From positions 5,890,001 to 5,954,000 of the forward strand of contig CM074187.1 of NCBI GenBank assembly GCA_037179385.1: a DNA stretch of 64,000 bases, in the 5' to 3' direction. Both the position numbers and the translations under genes were made by a program. This DNA comes from Holothuria scabra. Lineage: Eukaryota > Echinodermata > Holothuroidea > Aspidochirotida > Holothuriidae. The notes beneath the pieces were generated by a model that searched no databases, was not told the DNA's origin, and saw only the letters and a list, made by a program, of their open reading frames with translations. The first letter of the stretch is position 1; each line of letters starts with the position of its first letter. Below are positions 36,000-48,059 of the stretch, in pieces.

Positions 36000-37990
36000 G
36001 GGATTCTTTCCCAAATGTCATAACAGCCCGATCATCGGGCAAATATTTTTCTCCGGGTAGAAACAGAGCAGGTGTATTCTATAATTTTTGAGTCTTTGCC
36101 TCGACTCACCCACCATTAGACATCAGACCCGTAGCACTATAAGTATGGGGTTTGGGGTGGAGAAATGAGCCCACGATTCCAACTTGAAAAATGCGAAATG
36201 TTGTACAATGCTGTCCACTTATAACAACCCTCGGATACAGTTACTGTGATATGCCTGTATGTCATAACCATAGCATACTCACATTCTCAGACAATATTGA
36301 ATACATACCCTCAAGTAGTACATCAGTTGGTCAGAAAATCGGAAAGGAAGTATTTCGCTTCCCGGCAAATTATTACTTTGACATATATATTAGGCGTGTA
36401 CATGACGTGATTTACCTATTTTCTCCGACCCCATAGGACATTTGTTGTGAAATACGTGTATATCTACAAGGTAAAGACGGTTGTATGGGTATTCCATTGA
36501 ACTTTATTTGCCGCACTAGATTGGTTGCACTGTGAATATTAAAACCAAGCCCAATACTCATGAGACATGTACATCATATTTATGTACTTGCAGTTCATCA
36601 GCGTGTTTGGCTTAAGGGCTTTAAAACTATTGACAACCAGTATGGCACGGTTACTGATGTGTCCATCAAAATCCGAAATTTCGAAAATTAATCCACTTTG
36701 TCTCTAAAATATGAAGAAAATTCGTAGGGCCATTTTGTATTTAAGATATTTTCCTCATTCCATTTACCCCTACTCACGAATTTCAAAATGACCGTGGTCA
36801 TGCTTCTTAACATGTCGTACCCCTCCTCCAGTCTTACAAACAAATCGTCGCCCTTGCAGGATAGAAGCAGTAATTCAAATCTCTTCTTTCCGACTAGGGT
36901 GTTGTTTTAGGTTTTATCTGAAGACATATCAATTCTATCACAGAGAACTTACCACCTTACAGATCTATTTAGATGGAAACTGCTACCGGTGAAAAAATAG
37001 GAGAATCTAAGAGGTGGTTCTGGCCAAAGAAGCATTACAAATTTTACAATTTAGTCATGGGTTTTAACTAAAAACCCTCTAGTGCCACTTGGCTTGTCGT
37101 CTCATTTTGGAAGCAACCAAGGCCTATCACAGCCGTTTCTTCATTGCAGAAAATGTTCCTATTGTGCATTTATAAACCAAACAAACGAAAAAAGGAAATA
37201 TTTTGTTTTCAGATTTAAAAAAAAGAAAAACAAAAAGGGTCTCACATTTTTAATTTTATCTTTTGAATTTTCTATGAGTAATATTGAGCCTAGAATATTC
37301 ATATAAATTATTTACCCTTTAGGAAAGACAGCAACGTAGTTCTCAGTAGAAGGTGTAGACACGAAAGGATGAATTTCTTTACAAATTCCATATTGCTACT
37401 TTAATTTCTTTAGTTGGTGACGAATTGCTATTGAACTGTGTAACATGCAGCTGGCTCCTGTGCGAGGCACACGATACGTATTCTATGTGTTGTTGCTAGC
37501 AGAATGTAGATTTTTTTAATTAGTAATTTATTAAGGCTAGATAATGACGTCATCCTAATGATTATTAATTAATAACTAATTAACATGCTGAGGGGGCAAA
37601 GTTAACTGAGCGATTCCTTTTACAAATATGAAAATAACCTTTGCTTTTATTGCATGGTACACCTTCGACTCAAGTACACATTTTGCAAAAAATAAGGGCG
37701 CTACGTTTTGATTGTCTGTTCACATGTTTCGCACCCTCCTGACTGCATGTGTAGTATCTGTTCCTTTCATCTAGTCTAGAGTGGAGTCTAACATGACAGA
37801 CCAATGATGCAAATGGTCTGAGAGCCATGAGGTTGGTCACGTAGAATCTTTCAGTGGACGCAATAGCTTCTTCGGGAAGCAGTTTAAAGTTTAGTTTCTA
37901 CGAATGGCCCTTTGCCAGAGGGTCGGGAGGACTTAAAAAAAGCATGATGATAGTACGTTTTTCCAGGGGGTAGGCACCCAATCTTTCTGA
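36000..37990. other. Intergenic or 5' intron of the Shisa-like gene, no exon recognised
   Basis: AT-rich. I looked on the minus strand for a signal-peptide exon ending in a phase-1 donor and found no convincing one. Confidence 0.4.
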
Positions 37991-38029
37991 TTTCTTCCAC
38001 AGTGTGAACACTACTCTACTGTGCGTAAT

Positions 38030-38650
38030 TTGCGGCGTGTCGAAACGTTTACTCTTTTTAAAGAAATAGTTGAAAATATGAGGCTTGTTTTGCAGAAAAA
38101 TTCTGGATTGTGGGTATCTTGTAAGTAAATGTGAAAAGTTTTGGGATTACTGAAGAGTCTGCATTCTTATTGACAAATCTAAGATTGCAAGGCAACCAAT
38201 GATCGTTGATGCTACGTAATGTTGTTTAAGGCCTAAAAAATGAGGCTCTCCGATGATATTTTAAAAGTCAGGAGCTTATTAGATATAAATAGGAATTTGA
38301 TGAATGAAAATTTATGAAAATAGCACCGTAGTTGCCGTTTTCACTTGATGATCTAGTGTCACATATGGCAAATTTCCGATTGTATTATTTCCAGAGCTCG
38401 GAAAAAGTTTGCCAAACTGATTTATGAACGAGCACTGGACTGGGATTTGCAATTTGCGGCTTGCGAAAAATGTTGCTTTTTTGATATAAATAATTACAAA
38501 TATGGAGTTTTTGTTGGAGATAATTCCGAATTTTATGAAAGAAGAGCCTGGAAAATCACATTGTAGTTGACTGGTGTCACAAATGGTAAATTTCCGATTT
38601 TTTTATTTTTCAGAGCTAGGGGCAATCCCCCTTGTAGCTACACCACTGTA
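38030..38650 (-). mobile_element. hAT-like MITE with internal ~390-base repeat, copy 1
   Basis: Ends CCCCCTTGTAGCTACACCACTG, the inverted form of the CAGTGG-type terminus. Internal blocks (AATATGRRGCTTRTTTTG, GTAAATGTGAAAAGTTTTGGGATTA, ATGGTAAATTTCCGATTTTTT) recur at 38830-39420 and 44640-45240. The 5' border is uncertain. Confidence 0.55.
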
Positions 38651-38829
38651 TAGGCCCATTTTTATGTAATTTCCAGGCATTTTTATTAGGAACAATGAAT
38701 TCAACGTTAATGAGAGACTACAAGCAACCTGGTCTTGTTTGCCAACAGTCATTAGCGCCCGATGTACATCTAACTAGAGGGACTGCCACTTTATAAGAAT
38801 GAATAGGGACGAAATGAAGGCCTAAAATG

Positions 38830-39440
38830 TTGCGTTTCTTAAAGAAATATTTAAAATCATGGAGCATGCATTACAAAAAGTTGTAAATTCTGAGTTTCCT
38901 GTAAGAAAATGTGAAATGTTTGGGGATTATTGGAGACGTTGCCCTTCCTGTTAGCAAATCTGAGATTGCACGGCGACTACGGATCATTGTTGCTGCATTG
39001 TATTATCTTTGTTGTCTTGTGTACAAATATGTGGACGCGTCAAGGGCTCATATTAGAGAAAATTTTGAATTTATAAAAGAAAATCTAGGAGCACAGCACT
39101 ATAGTTGATCGTGTCTTTGATAATTAGTTGTCATAAATGCCATATTTTGGTTTTTTCTTCCCAGAATTTCCACGGAAAGTTTCTTAAATTTGATTTGTTT
39201 TAAAGTGTGAAGATTTCTGTGCGAGGGTTGCAATTTGATGCGGCTCTCAAAACGCGCCGAAAATTCTGCGGTTTTTTTTTTTTTTTGAAGAAATATTTAA
39301 AAAATATGCTTGTTTTGGAGAGAATTCGCAATTTTATGAAAGAAAAGTTGAGAAACCTGCAATGTGCAGTTGTCCAATGTTACCGGTACGTGATGATCTG
39401 GTGTCACTTGGGAGGGGGCAAGATATTTATTTAATTACAG
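38830..39440 (-). repeat. Related MITE fragment, copy 2
   Basis: Shares CTGTAAGAAAATGTGAAATGTTTGGGGATTA, TCTGAGATTGCACGGC and AAACGCGCCGAAAATTCTGCGG blocks with 38030-38650 and 44640-45240. Short open frames inside have no motif. Confidence 0.5.
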
Positions 39441-40339
39441 TATGTGATAGATCTGTTTGGAAGTTTCTTCCTCAATATAAGCAAATACAGCATTAAGGTT
39501 TACACAAACTCAGACATTTTTGGCGGTGGGGTGGGCTTGAGCCACCCAAAACCCCGGGTAAAACCGCACCTGAAGTGAGTATGAATATTTACGTGTGTGT
39601 GTATGTGTGTTTAGACGTGTGAGCTCGCGTTTGTATGGTTGAATTGCATGCGTACAAACGAGACACCATTCAGGGTTCTACCGGTTGTTTGAAAATTTTT
39701 GCCCCCAATACACAAACAAGATTTAAGCTCCTGTCATCTCATTGGCATTTTACAAAGGATCTTTTACCTTAGTTGTTCTAGGAATTTTGATGAGGGAACC
39801 AAGATTCCCATCGGGAACGTATGTTTCTTTAAATAGCCCATCCAGACAAGTTCATGATCCCACAAACGCATTCACTGTTTTGCATTAATTGATATCAATT
39901 TTTTCAAACAGAAAAGTACAAACATAGGCAGGATAACGCGGGGCACGGGGGAACCCCCCCCCCCACTTTTTTCCAGAACCTAGTTTTTTAAGCCTTTTTG
40001 CTACAAAAGTACAAACTGGAACTGACAGAGCTACGCGAGTGATACTTAATCAAGTTGTTCAATGTTTAAACATGTCATGTACTGCATTGAAAACTAAATA
40101 AAAACAATTTTCTTCCAATAAATGTTTCAACGCTGTTTTTTTTTTCGACACGCTTCGCGTACACCCGTTTTAAATATGTCAGGATTCAGGTTTACCTCTT
40201 GTTGAACACATCTCCCATTGTCACTGAAACTTATCACCCGTGCCCGGGCCGGACACAGGTCTACCGTTACTAGTGAAAGGGGAGGTAGGTAGGTGGTCGT
40301 CTTCTGGTCCCCTTCTCTGACCAAGTGCCCCAAAGCTTT

Positions 40340-40960
40340 ATGAAAGGACGATGATCTTATTTGACCCATATCTGGAGCTCCACTCTTTTTCGGCTGGGGG
40401 AAAAGGGGCCCACCCTTTCTCTAATTTTCATTAATTTCTCTATTGAGATGTCTCAAAAGTCAATTTTTCCACGTGTTCTGTGCGTCCCATCACAGATAAG
40501 GACTCTATTAAAATCTCATGAAAAGGACTCTATAGGAAACCAAAGGTACGTTTTTGCTTAGAACAAATATCCTCAGGGGTCACCCTTATTCAGCTGTAGT
40601 GAAAAGGGACCACTTTTTGTCTGATTTTTTTTTGCAATTTCACTATTGAGATGAAGTAAAAGTTCATTTTGTCGGCGCGCTCCGCGCGTCTATTTACAGG
40701 TAACAGCTCTTTGAAAGTCACCTGAAAAAAACTGTATGGAAACCAGAGTATGTTTGTGCTTCAGTAAGAATGTCTTTAGGGGCCACCGCTATTTAGCTAA
40801 GGTTAAAAGTGGCCCATCCTTTTTCCAATTTTCTTTCAGTTTCATTACTGAGATGTCCTAAACGTTAAATTTTTCGGCGCGCTTCACGCGCCTCATCATA
40901 GACAAAGGTTGAATTCACATCACATGAAAAGCCCCCTAGCTTTCTGAAAAGAAGACCTGA
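40340..40960. repeat. ~205-base tandem repeat with GGCGCGC hairpin (3 units)
   Basis: Units are centred on TCGGCGCGCTCCGCGCGTC (about 40676) and TCGGCGCGCTTCACGCGCC (about 40876), with a decayed one near 40470. Each is followed by CATCACAGATAAGG-like sequence and preceded by GAAAAGGGRCCCACYYTTTCT..TTTCATTATTGAGATGTC. A related hairpin sits at 40145, and single motifs at 28142 and 45028. Confidence 0.7.
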
Positions 40961-41179
40961 TGCACACGGAGGGAGCCCCTGAAGAACCTCAATTTTAAGT
41001 AATCAATTCTCTCTCCCCGCACCCTCTGCATTATCGATTCCGGCCGACTTTAATCGTACGGAGTAAGAATATAATTGAAGAAATTCAAACTGTGATATTT
41101 GTGTTCTGTTAAGTGCCCATCTTATGTAATTTAAAGCTGAAGATAAAATGAATCATTTAAAGGCCTACAATTTCGTAAA

Positions 41180-41335
41180 TACCCAGGAGCTTCCGGGGGC
41201 TTCGCCTACTGGACCCCCACCTGGGCTTTACCCCTGGACCCCACCAGGGGTCCTAAGGCGGGCCCCTGGACCCCACGCCGGTAGGGGGAGCGCTTCGCGC
41301 TCCCGCGGCGCCTTCGGCCACGTTTGGTAGTCAGC
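41180..41335. repeat. GC-rich block with CCTGGACCCC and GAGCGCTTCGCGCTC hairpin
   Basis: A sharply GC-rich stretch in AT-rich surroundings. CTGGACCCCACCAGGGGTCC and GGAGCGCTTCGCGCTCC are both self-complementary. A similar CCCCACCAGGGGCC block is inside the palindrome arms (about 15780-15830 and 28690-28770). Not a convincing CpG-island promoter, since no gene follows. Confidence 0.6.
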
Positions 41336-42129
41336 CCGAGTTTGCCCCCCACACTTTCACAGATCAAATCCCGCCCCTGAGAACAAACACTTCAAAGATT
41401 AGAGTACCATTCATTTATCCATCAGAGGGCGTAAGTTTTCTTCTTATCATGTCATGACCTTAGTCAGGGATGGGGTGCAAGCAAATAACACTTATCAAAT
41501 AATAACTTTGTGCCGTTAGCTACATCTTCCCCAAAGTCTTTCACCATTTAGTAGCTTGCCTGGCTCCGGTTCCGATCCATGTAAATTTCATGCAAACACT
41601 TTTGTTTATGATTGTTTGAACTTTGAAAATAAAAATTTTGTGAGTGGTGTTGAACCAAGTTCAAAGCGGAAAAACGTACCGTAACAGATTTTTGTAGAAA
41701 GCCAATGCAACCCATTTCCTCATTTACTATGGACCAAGTTGTATTACTAGACCGGTTCCACATCTCTGACTCACTCTTCCGACTGAGAGACAAAACTTCA
41801 GTACCGGCATGTATTCTTATACTCAGTCTTAGACCAGCAAAGGAATCGTTTGCAATAGGGAACAAAAAGATGTGAAGCCTCAGGTTTCATCATGCTTTGT
41901 ATTTCTTTCAGCATGTATAAAAAGTTCTTGTTTTAGGAATCCAGAAGTTGATAAATGTATTTACATTTTCATAAGAGTGAAATAGATTTTTACAAACTAG
42001 CCACCAACGTAGGAAGATGCGAGATGCTTGTACTAAATACAGTGGCAATAAGAGTTTGACAAAGAGTATTGAGCTTTTGCTCCGGTACCTCGATTTTTCC
42101 TTCAGAGCTGATTGTTTTAACAGAATATA

Positions 42130-42390
42130 GACGAATCCGATTAGCGCTTGTTTTTAGTGACTGTAAGCCGCCATTAGTGGGGTCCATCAGCCCAAAATCG
42201 TTTTTATTTATTGTTTACATGAATTTCAAACCCTCATTTTTAGTGAACTTGGAGAATTTAAGATACAAATTAGTGTACAGCCATCCATGATAGAGGTAAG
42301 CAAGGGAGTCGAAAGATTAAAAGGTGACGGACCCTAGTCATGGCCGACTGAAATCAGACCATGACTTGCTGTCCGGATTCGTGTATAGAA
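42130..42390 (+). repeat. Inverted partner of 46240-46500
   Basis: AGTGACTGTAAGCCGCCATTAGTGGGGTCCATCAG and GAAATCAGACCATGACTTGCTGTCCGGATTCGTGTATA are found inverted at 46440-46475 and 46246-46283. A weaker direct relative lies at 43890-43945. Probably an unclassified non-autonomous element; borders not resolved. Confidence 0.65.
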
Positions 42391-43623
42391 ACATTGAAGA
42401 GGTGTCTCAAATAAGAAGAAGTGTTAAATCTGTGGTAATCACTGATGAATGATAAATCCTGAATATTTGTCGGGTGATAAAAATATACAGATGCAAGATT
42501 TAGACAGCATCCACAGCACTTTTAACTAATCACAATGTAAGACAATGTTCACGGATCATTTTAGTTACTTTTAAGTCACTGTGGTGCGAAATTAAAAGTT
42601 GTGTAAAAACAAACTGTGATTTGTAGTTTGAATACATTCAATTCGCGTGTGTTTGTGTAATCCTTTTATCTTGGGAACAATTCGAGCTTCACGAGCCACG
42701 ACCGGTTCTTGTAGTATTTTGATATACAAGCTATAGGTGCTAAACATTGCTTTAGACCCTGTTTTTTTTATACCCCTTTTTTTATTTGTTCTTTAATTAG
42801 ACCATGCATCTTTGTTTTGGTTTGCAGAGGGCATTTAAACTTTAAAGTCACATCAGTATGGGCACTGGGATCTTTATTTTCTTAAACATATTGTACAACT
42901 TGGAGGACTAAGATTTTCCTAACTGAAGTAAACTGTTTTTAAACAGTTGATCATGTATAGTTGCAAGCCGCTCATGCACAATTTTCCCAAGTAGCGAACA
43001 AAGTTAACATTATCCAAATGCGAATCTAAAAATATATATCATAAACAGTTGAACAGTTTGTCATAAACTTTTAAACGGTTAGTTATTAAAAAGATATAAG
43101 AGAATGTTGGATAATGCTGAGTTTTATCATAAGCTGAGAAACGGTTTGATATTCAGAAAATATTAAAGAAATGTAAAATAAGTAGTAAAGTATGTTTTTC
43201 AGTTTGTAATAGTGATAAAGAAGATGGAAGAAGAAAAGAGGAAACGATTTTGTTGACCTTTGTCAGAAGTATTCTTCTAATTGCCACGAAATAAAGAAGA
43301 CTAAAATTAGATTATCTGACACTTTTATTGCTACTTAGCAAGTCGCAAGGTATTTAGCTTTACACAAACAGCAAGGTAAGTGGGCAAAAACATTACATTT
43401 TTCTGCATCTTCTACGTGTAATACTATATATTAATAATCAAGTGACTCACACCTGGACCAAAGACCTTTAGTCGGACATAACTCGGGTACATCAGTTTTA
43501 ATCTTTTAAATTCTTTGCTTCACTGTATTATGGATGCTTGCACGATAAAATATTCCTTGGTTCCCTCAATTTCACACAATATGTGGGTTAACAATTGTAT
43601 ACAGACAATAGAATTAAATCGAT

Positions 43624-43884
43624 TTAAAGGGCAGGAGCAGTCATCCCAAATTGAAGAAGTATATATACATTGTCCAGTTTCATGATTGGCTGTTGGGGGT
43701 CATGTGACAATATTTTTTCTCTTCAAATGTGAAATTTACCAGAAATAACTGCTTGGTTTACCTTGAATATGAAAAAGTGAATTCATAGAATGTGATGAAA
43801 GATACTTTGAAAAGAAATAAGATGAAAATTTTGTTATTAGGTTTTTCTTCAAAATAAGTTTGGGGGACTGCTCTTTACCTTTAA
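43624..43884 (+). mobile_element. TTAA-ended MITE, family A, copy 3
   Basis: 261 bases, TTAAAGGGCAGGAGCAGTCATCCC to GGGGGACTGCTCTTTACCTTTAA. Almost the mirror of copy 2 in length and order, so these two are probably the youngest of the three. Confidence 0.85.
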
Positions 43885-44639
43885 GGCTGACGCACCCCAC
43901 TAATGGCCGCCTATAATATCTGCCCGGATTCGTATAGATAAAATCAGAAGGTAAAAACTACATCAGGCGCGGATCCAAGGGGGAGGGGGCTTTTACGGTC
44001 TCACCCCCCCCCCCTTTTTCGTCACATCAACAATAAAAAATACAGTAAATGTTTATCTACAAGAATATTCAATGGGCTATTTCAGGCTCATCCTTTCCCC
44101 TCACAACACAACCTCGTATGATATTAAGCCCGGTGAATCCAATAATTACCAGCCGCCTTGCCGTAAAAGGGAGCTGCAACTCCCTGGCCACAACAACAAG
44201 ATTTGAATAAACTGAATAGCGGTCGGTCAACAGGCCTATGCCATGAGTGTTACGACTGAACTGTTCACACAGTCGCACGACAGCCCACGTGGGCAATGTT
44301 CCGTAGTGGCGTTAAACTGTCGGCACATTAGTCTTGTCACAGTTTCTAACGGTGGTTCATTATGCAGGCGCGGATCCAGACATTTCAAAAAAGGGCGGGG
44401 GGGGGGGCTGAACTTAGAGGAAGCGGGTAATTGGGACGTACGGTGATTCTCTGTCTGAATACCCCAGTTGCGTAGGAAGCAGTATGAAAGTGGGGAGGGA
44501 GACGGAACAATTGTGGACCATGTACCTCTCCCTACCCCATTGACCAAGAGGTGCATTTTTTATGCTAAATTTTTCGCTTTTTTCTACGAGCAAGAACAGT
44601 TTTTTAAATCTAAAAAAAATCTGATTTTTTCTTAAGTTT

Positions 44640-45240
44640 GAACATTACTGTACTGCGCACGTCGAAAATTTGGGTTCTTTTACACATTTGTAAATATGGA
44701 GCTTGTATTGGAAGAAATAGTTTAGATTCAGGGTTTCCTGTAAGGATATTTGAATATTTGGGGCGGGGGACCATCGAAGAATCTGCATTTCCTCTTAGCA
44801 TATATCTGAGATAGCATGTTGTTACATAATGTTATCTAAGGAGTGAGGAATGGGTCTTCTCGGGGACATTCAAAAAGCTCCCGAAACTTTATCTCTTTTA
44901 GGCAAAATATTTAAAAATTAAAAAGCCTTTATTGAAGAAAATTTTAGGGAAGTGGCACTTAAGCGGGTCGGAAAAGTTTACCACTGAGCTACCACTTACT
45001 GCATACAGGGCAGAGCTGAAGGTTTGGGCGCGGAGCGCGCAGAAAAATGTTCCTTTTTAATACTAATAATTACAAATATGAAGCTTTTATTACGAAAAAT
45101 TCGGATTTTTATGAAAGAAAAGTTGGGAAAACCGCACTGTATTTGACTGGTGTCTCAAATGTCAAATTTCCGAATTTTTAACTTTTTCCAGCCAGAGGCA
45201 ATCACCCCTCCTTCCTGAAGCTTAGTCACTGCTCTGCAGC
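44640..45240 (-). mobile_element. MITE related to 38030-38650, copy 3
   Basis: Matches in the order TTGTAAATATGGAGCTTGTATTGG, TTCCTGTAAGGATATTTGAATATTTGGGG and CTCAAATGTCAAATTTCCGAATTTTTAA. Ends near GAAGCTTAGTCACTGC, a decayed version of the CAGTGG-type terminus. Contains GGCGCGGAGCGCGC near 45028. Confidence 0.55.
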
Positions 45241-45419
45241 ATTGATCATTGATAACATTTTGAAACTTCAATAACTTAAGAATCCGCGCGGGAAATTTTG
45301 TTTTTTGAGATTTGGGAAATGAAAAAGGGGTTTCCTGACCTGGGAAATGAGGGACGGAAGCATGCTTCTCATTTTACGGGGGCTGTCACCGTCCCCAGCC
45401 TCACGCATTTTACGCATAT

Positions 45420-45720
45420 GGAAGGAATATTTAATTCTGTTTGAAAGACCAAGCGGAGCGCCACCATCTGTATCTGTTGGAGCGGGGTGTACAGAAAATC
45501 GTGAAAAATCACGATCACTCAGACAGACGCCGGAAACGGCATTTTCCACCGACTTGTAAGTAGTATCTTAGCAATCATTATTTTGAGCTTTCGTTTGCAA
45601 AAAAAAAAAATAATAATAAACTTCAATAAAAAAAAAATGAGTAAGTTATAAAATGGTCAGAAAATTACCAGATAAAATGAACCACTACCACTGGATGAAA
45701 TGGTAATGTAAAGAAATTAA
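45420..45720 (+). repeat. Solo hairpin unit with flanks
   Basis: AAGCGGAGCGCCACCATCTGTATCTGTTGGAGCGGGG (decayed hairpin) is followed by AATCACGATCACTCAGACAG, then by ACCAGATAAAATGAACCACTACCACTGGATG, in the same order as the left palindrome arm. Confidence 0.65.
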
Positions 45721-47121
45721 TCTTTGGAAAAATGAGCTGGTTAGAGCATTCTACAAACTATTTGACTACCTTGCGAGCATAAAATTATGATGAGTATAAA
45801 TTCGAGCAACTTCATTGGCCGGCGAAAATCCCTTCTGAACTTCAAGGGAGGATGGCAATGCATCACATACCGGCTACCTAGCCTTTACAAGTTTCATCAA
45901 AATTTACAAAGATCGCATGTGTTCGAGCAGCCTGATTAACTGAAACAAAAATCATAATCAACGTATAGCCCAATTCTCCGTGGTCAGCATCAACAACTAT
46001 ATCAGGGCTTCAGTTCTAACGTAACGCTTTATAATTAACACTTAACCGAAACCTGCCCTACTGAGGCCACCCAGATGGCCACAGCAACATGATTCGGTCC
46101 AAAAGTTTGCACACCCCTGCTCTATAACATAATGAACCACCGCTGGAAACTGAGACAAGACTAATGTGTCGACAGTTCAAAGCCACTCCGGAACATTGCA
46201 CACATGGGCTGGCGTGCGACTGTGTGAACAGTTACTTATACACGAATCCGGACAGCAAGTCATGGTCTGATTTCAGTCGGCCATAACTGGGGTCCATTAC
46301 CTTTAAATCTTTCGATTTCCTTGCTTATCTCTATCATTGATGGTTGTACACTAATTTGTATCTTAAATTCTCCAAGTTCACTATATATGAAGGTTTGAAA
46401 TTCATGTAAAGAATAAATAAAGACGGCTTTAGGCTGATGGACCCCACTAATGGCGGCCTACAGTCACTAAAAACAAGTTCTAATCGGATTTCTCTATCGT
46501 GGCCGACCGCTATTTACTTTATTCAAATCTTGTTGTTGTGGCCAGGGAGTTGCAGCTCCTTTTTACGGCAAGGCGGCAGAGAATCATTAGATTCAGCCGG
46601 GCTCAATATCATGGAGTTCGTGTATATGGATTTGTGTTGTGAGGGGAAAGGATGAGCTTGAAACAGCACCTTGAATATTCTCGTAGATAAACATTTAGTG
46701 TATTTTTATTGTTGATGTGACAAAAGGGGGGGGGGGGGTTGCGGCCGTAAAATCCCCCCTTGGATCCGCGCCTGTAGTACTTGCGTCCATTGAGGTTCCG
46801 AAGGTATCCTTAGGTATATTTCACTATATTGCATACTTAGGGCACGTCTTGAAATACAAGCTTGTCCATTTGAAGACGTCGACCTTGACTTTTAAAGATC
46901 ATGTTGCCTTAACACCACACGTAAGTCCGCCAAGAGTTCGGAGTCATTTTGGGAAAGCTAAGAACAAATGCTCTTTTTAAAAGGCTTCCCTCCTCCCACA
47001 CGCTATGAGTTGGATTAGGCATGCCGGATAAAAAGTTCAACAGCTGCTCTAAAGTGGAAAGCACATTATAAAAGGACCAGCAAATTTCCCCCATAGGGAT
47101 ATTAAACAGTAGGCAAGGGGA

Positions 47122-47780
47122 CAGTGGCGTAGCTAGGATTTTTTCGTGGGGGCTATGAGATACTTCTGTAGGGGGCTGGAGTTTATTATCCAAGCGAAAC
47201 GCCACCATCGGTTGGCGCGGAGAGTTCAAATAAATTCTGGATTTTTACACCTCCCAGATGATGGCGGGAAATGGCATTTGCAAGGTTTAATTGTCTTGAT
47301 TTCTGGTGAGAAAAATTATGATTTTTCTTAGACCCTGACACACTTTTGAGATACGGATTAGCTTAGTTCATCACTCCACTGGACTATGGATCATAGGGTT
47401 GAAAATCCGATTTCCTGCTGTTTGTTGCCACCAGCTATTCCAGCGCATGTCGGAGTAATGTATTTCCATAGGCGTGGAATGCGTTTTTATTTGGGACAGG
47501 CGATTTTTCGCTCGAAAATGAAATTCTGTCTCTAAGCGAAGCGCCATCAATTTGGCCCGGAGCGTCCAGAAAATTTGAAAATTCCTACCTCCCAGACTGT
47601 CAAAAATGACATTTCCCAAGCTTATTTAAAGTTTTCAGTTGCAGATAGACGTTCACTGCAAACTAAAATTCAGCCAAAAAAACATACGGAGCGCCAGCAT
47701 CAGTTGGCGCGGAAAATTCTTAAAAATCTAGCCCCTCAGATAGCTGGAATGGCATTTCCCAGACTTGTAACTAGAAGTGA
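47122..47780 (+). mobile_element. hAT-like end carrying three hairpin units
   Basis: Starts CAGTGGCGTAGCTAGGATTTTTTCGTGG and GGGGGCTGGAGTTTATTATCC, as in the arms near 15850. Hairpin units near 47205, 47535 and 47690. It continues into arm-like sequence (CCAGATAAACGGTACC.., 47865). The opposite terminus was not found. Confidence 0.65.
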
Positions 47781-48059
47781 GTTTGTCGTTACTTTGAGCT
47801 TTCCTTTAAAATGAAAGTTTCACTTCAGTAGAAAAAACCCAACTTGCTAAATGATCAGAAAAGTACCAGATAAACGGTACCGCTTCAACTAAATGTAATG
47901 GTCTTGTCTAAGTTTTCGGGGGAAATTATGCAACGGAATTGAAAACATACTATAATGTTTTTGACTGTATGAAGAATCTTCGTTGAATTCAGTTGCAATG
48001 TCCCAAAAATAGATGAGATTTTTTACGTGACTGGCCGACCTTCAGACTATAAATGGTTT

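Larger units (their letters stand above)
43964..46774. mobile_element. Foldback-type composite element with CAGGCGCGGATCCA ends
   Basis: Both ends read CAGGCGCGGATCCAAGGGGG inward. The left part (43964-44365) recurs inverted at 46126-46774, split there by the 46240-46500 block. The loop holds a further terminus CAGGCGCGGATCCAGAC (44365), a MITE copy (44640-45240) and a hairpin unit (about 45455). The flanks AACTACAT and TAGTACTT do not match, so there is no target duplication and the structure may be a recombinant rather than one insertion. Confidence 0.65.
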
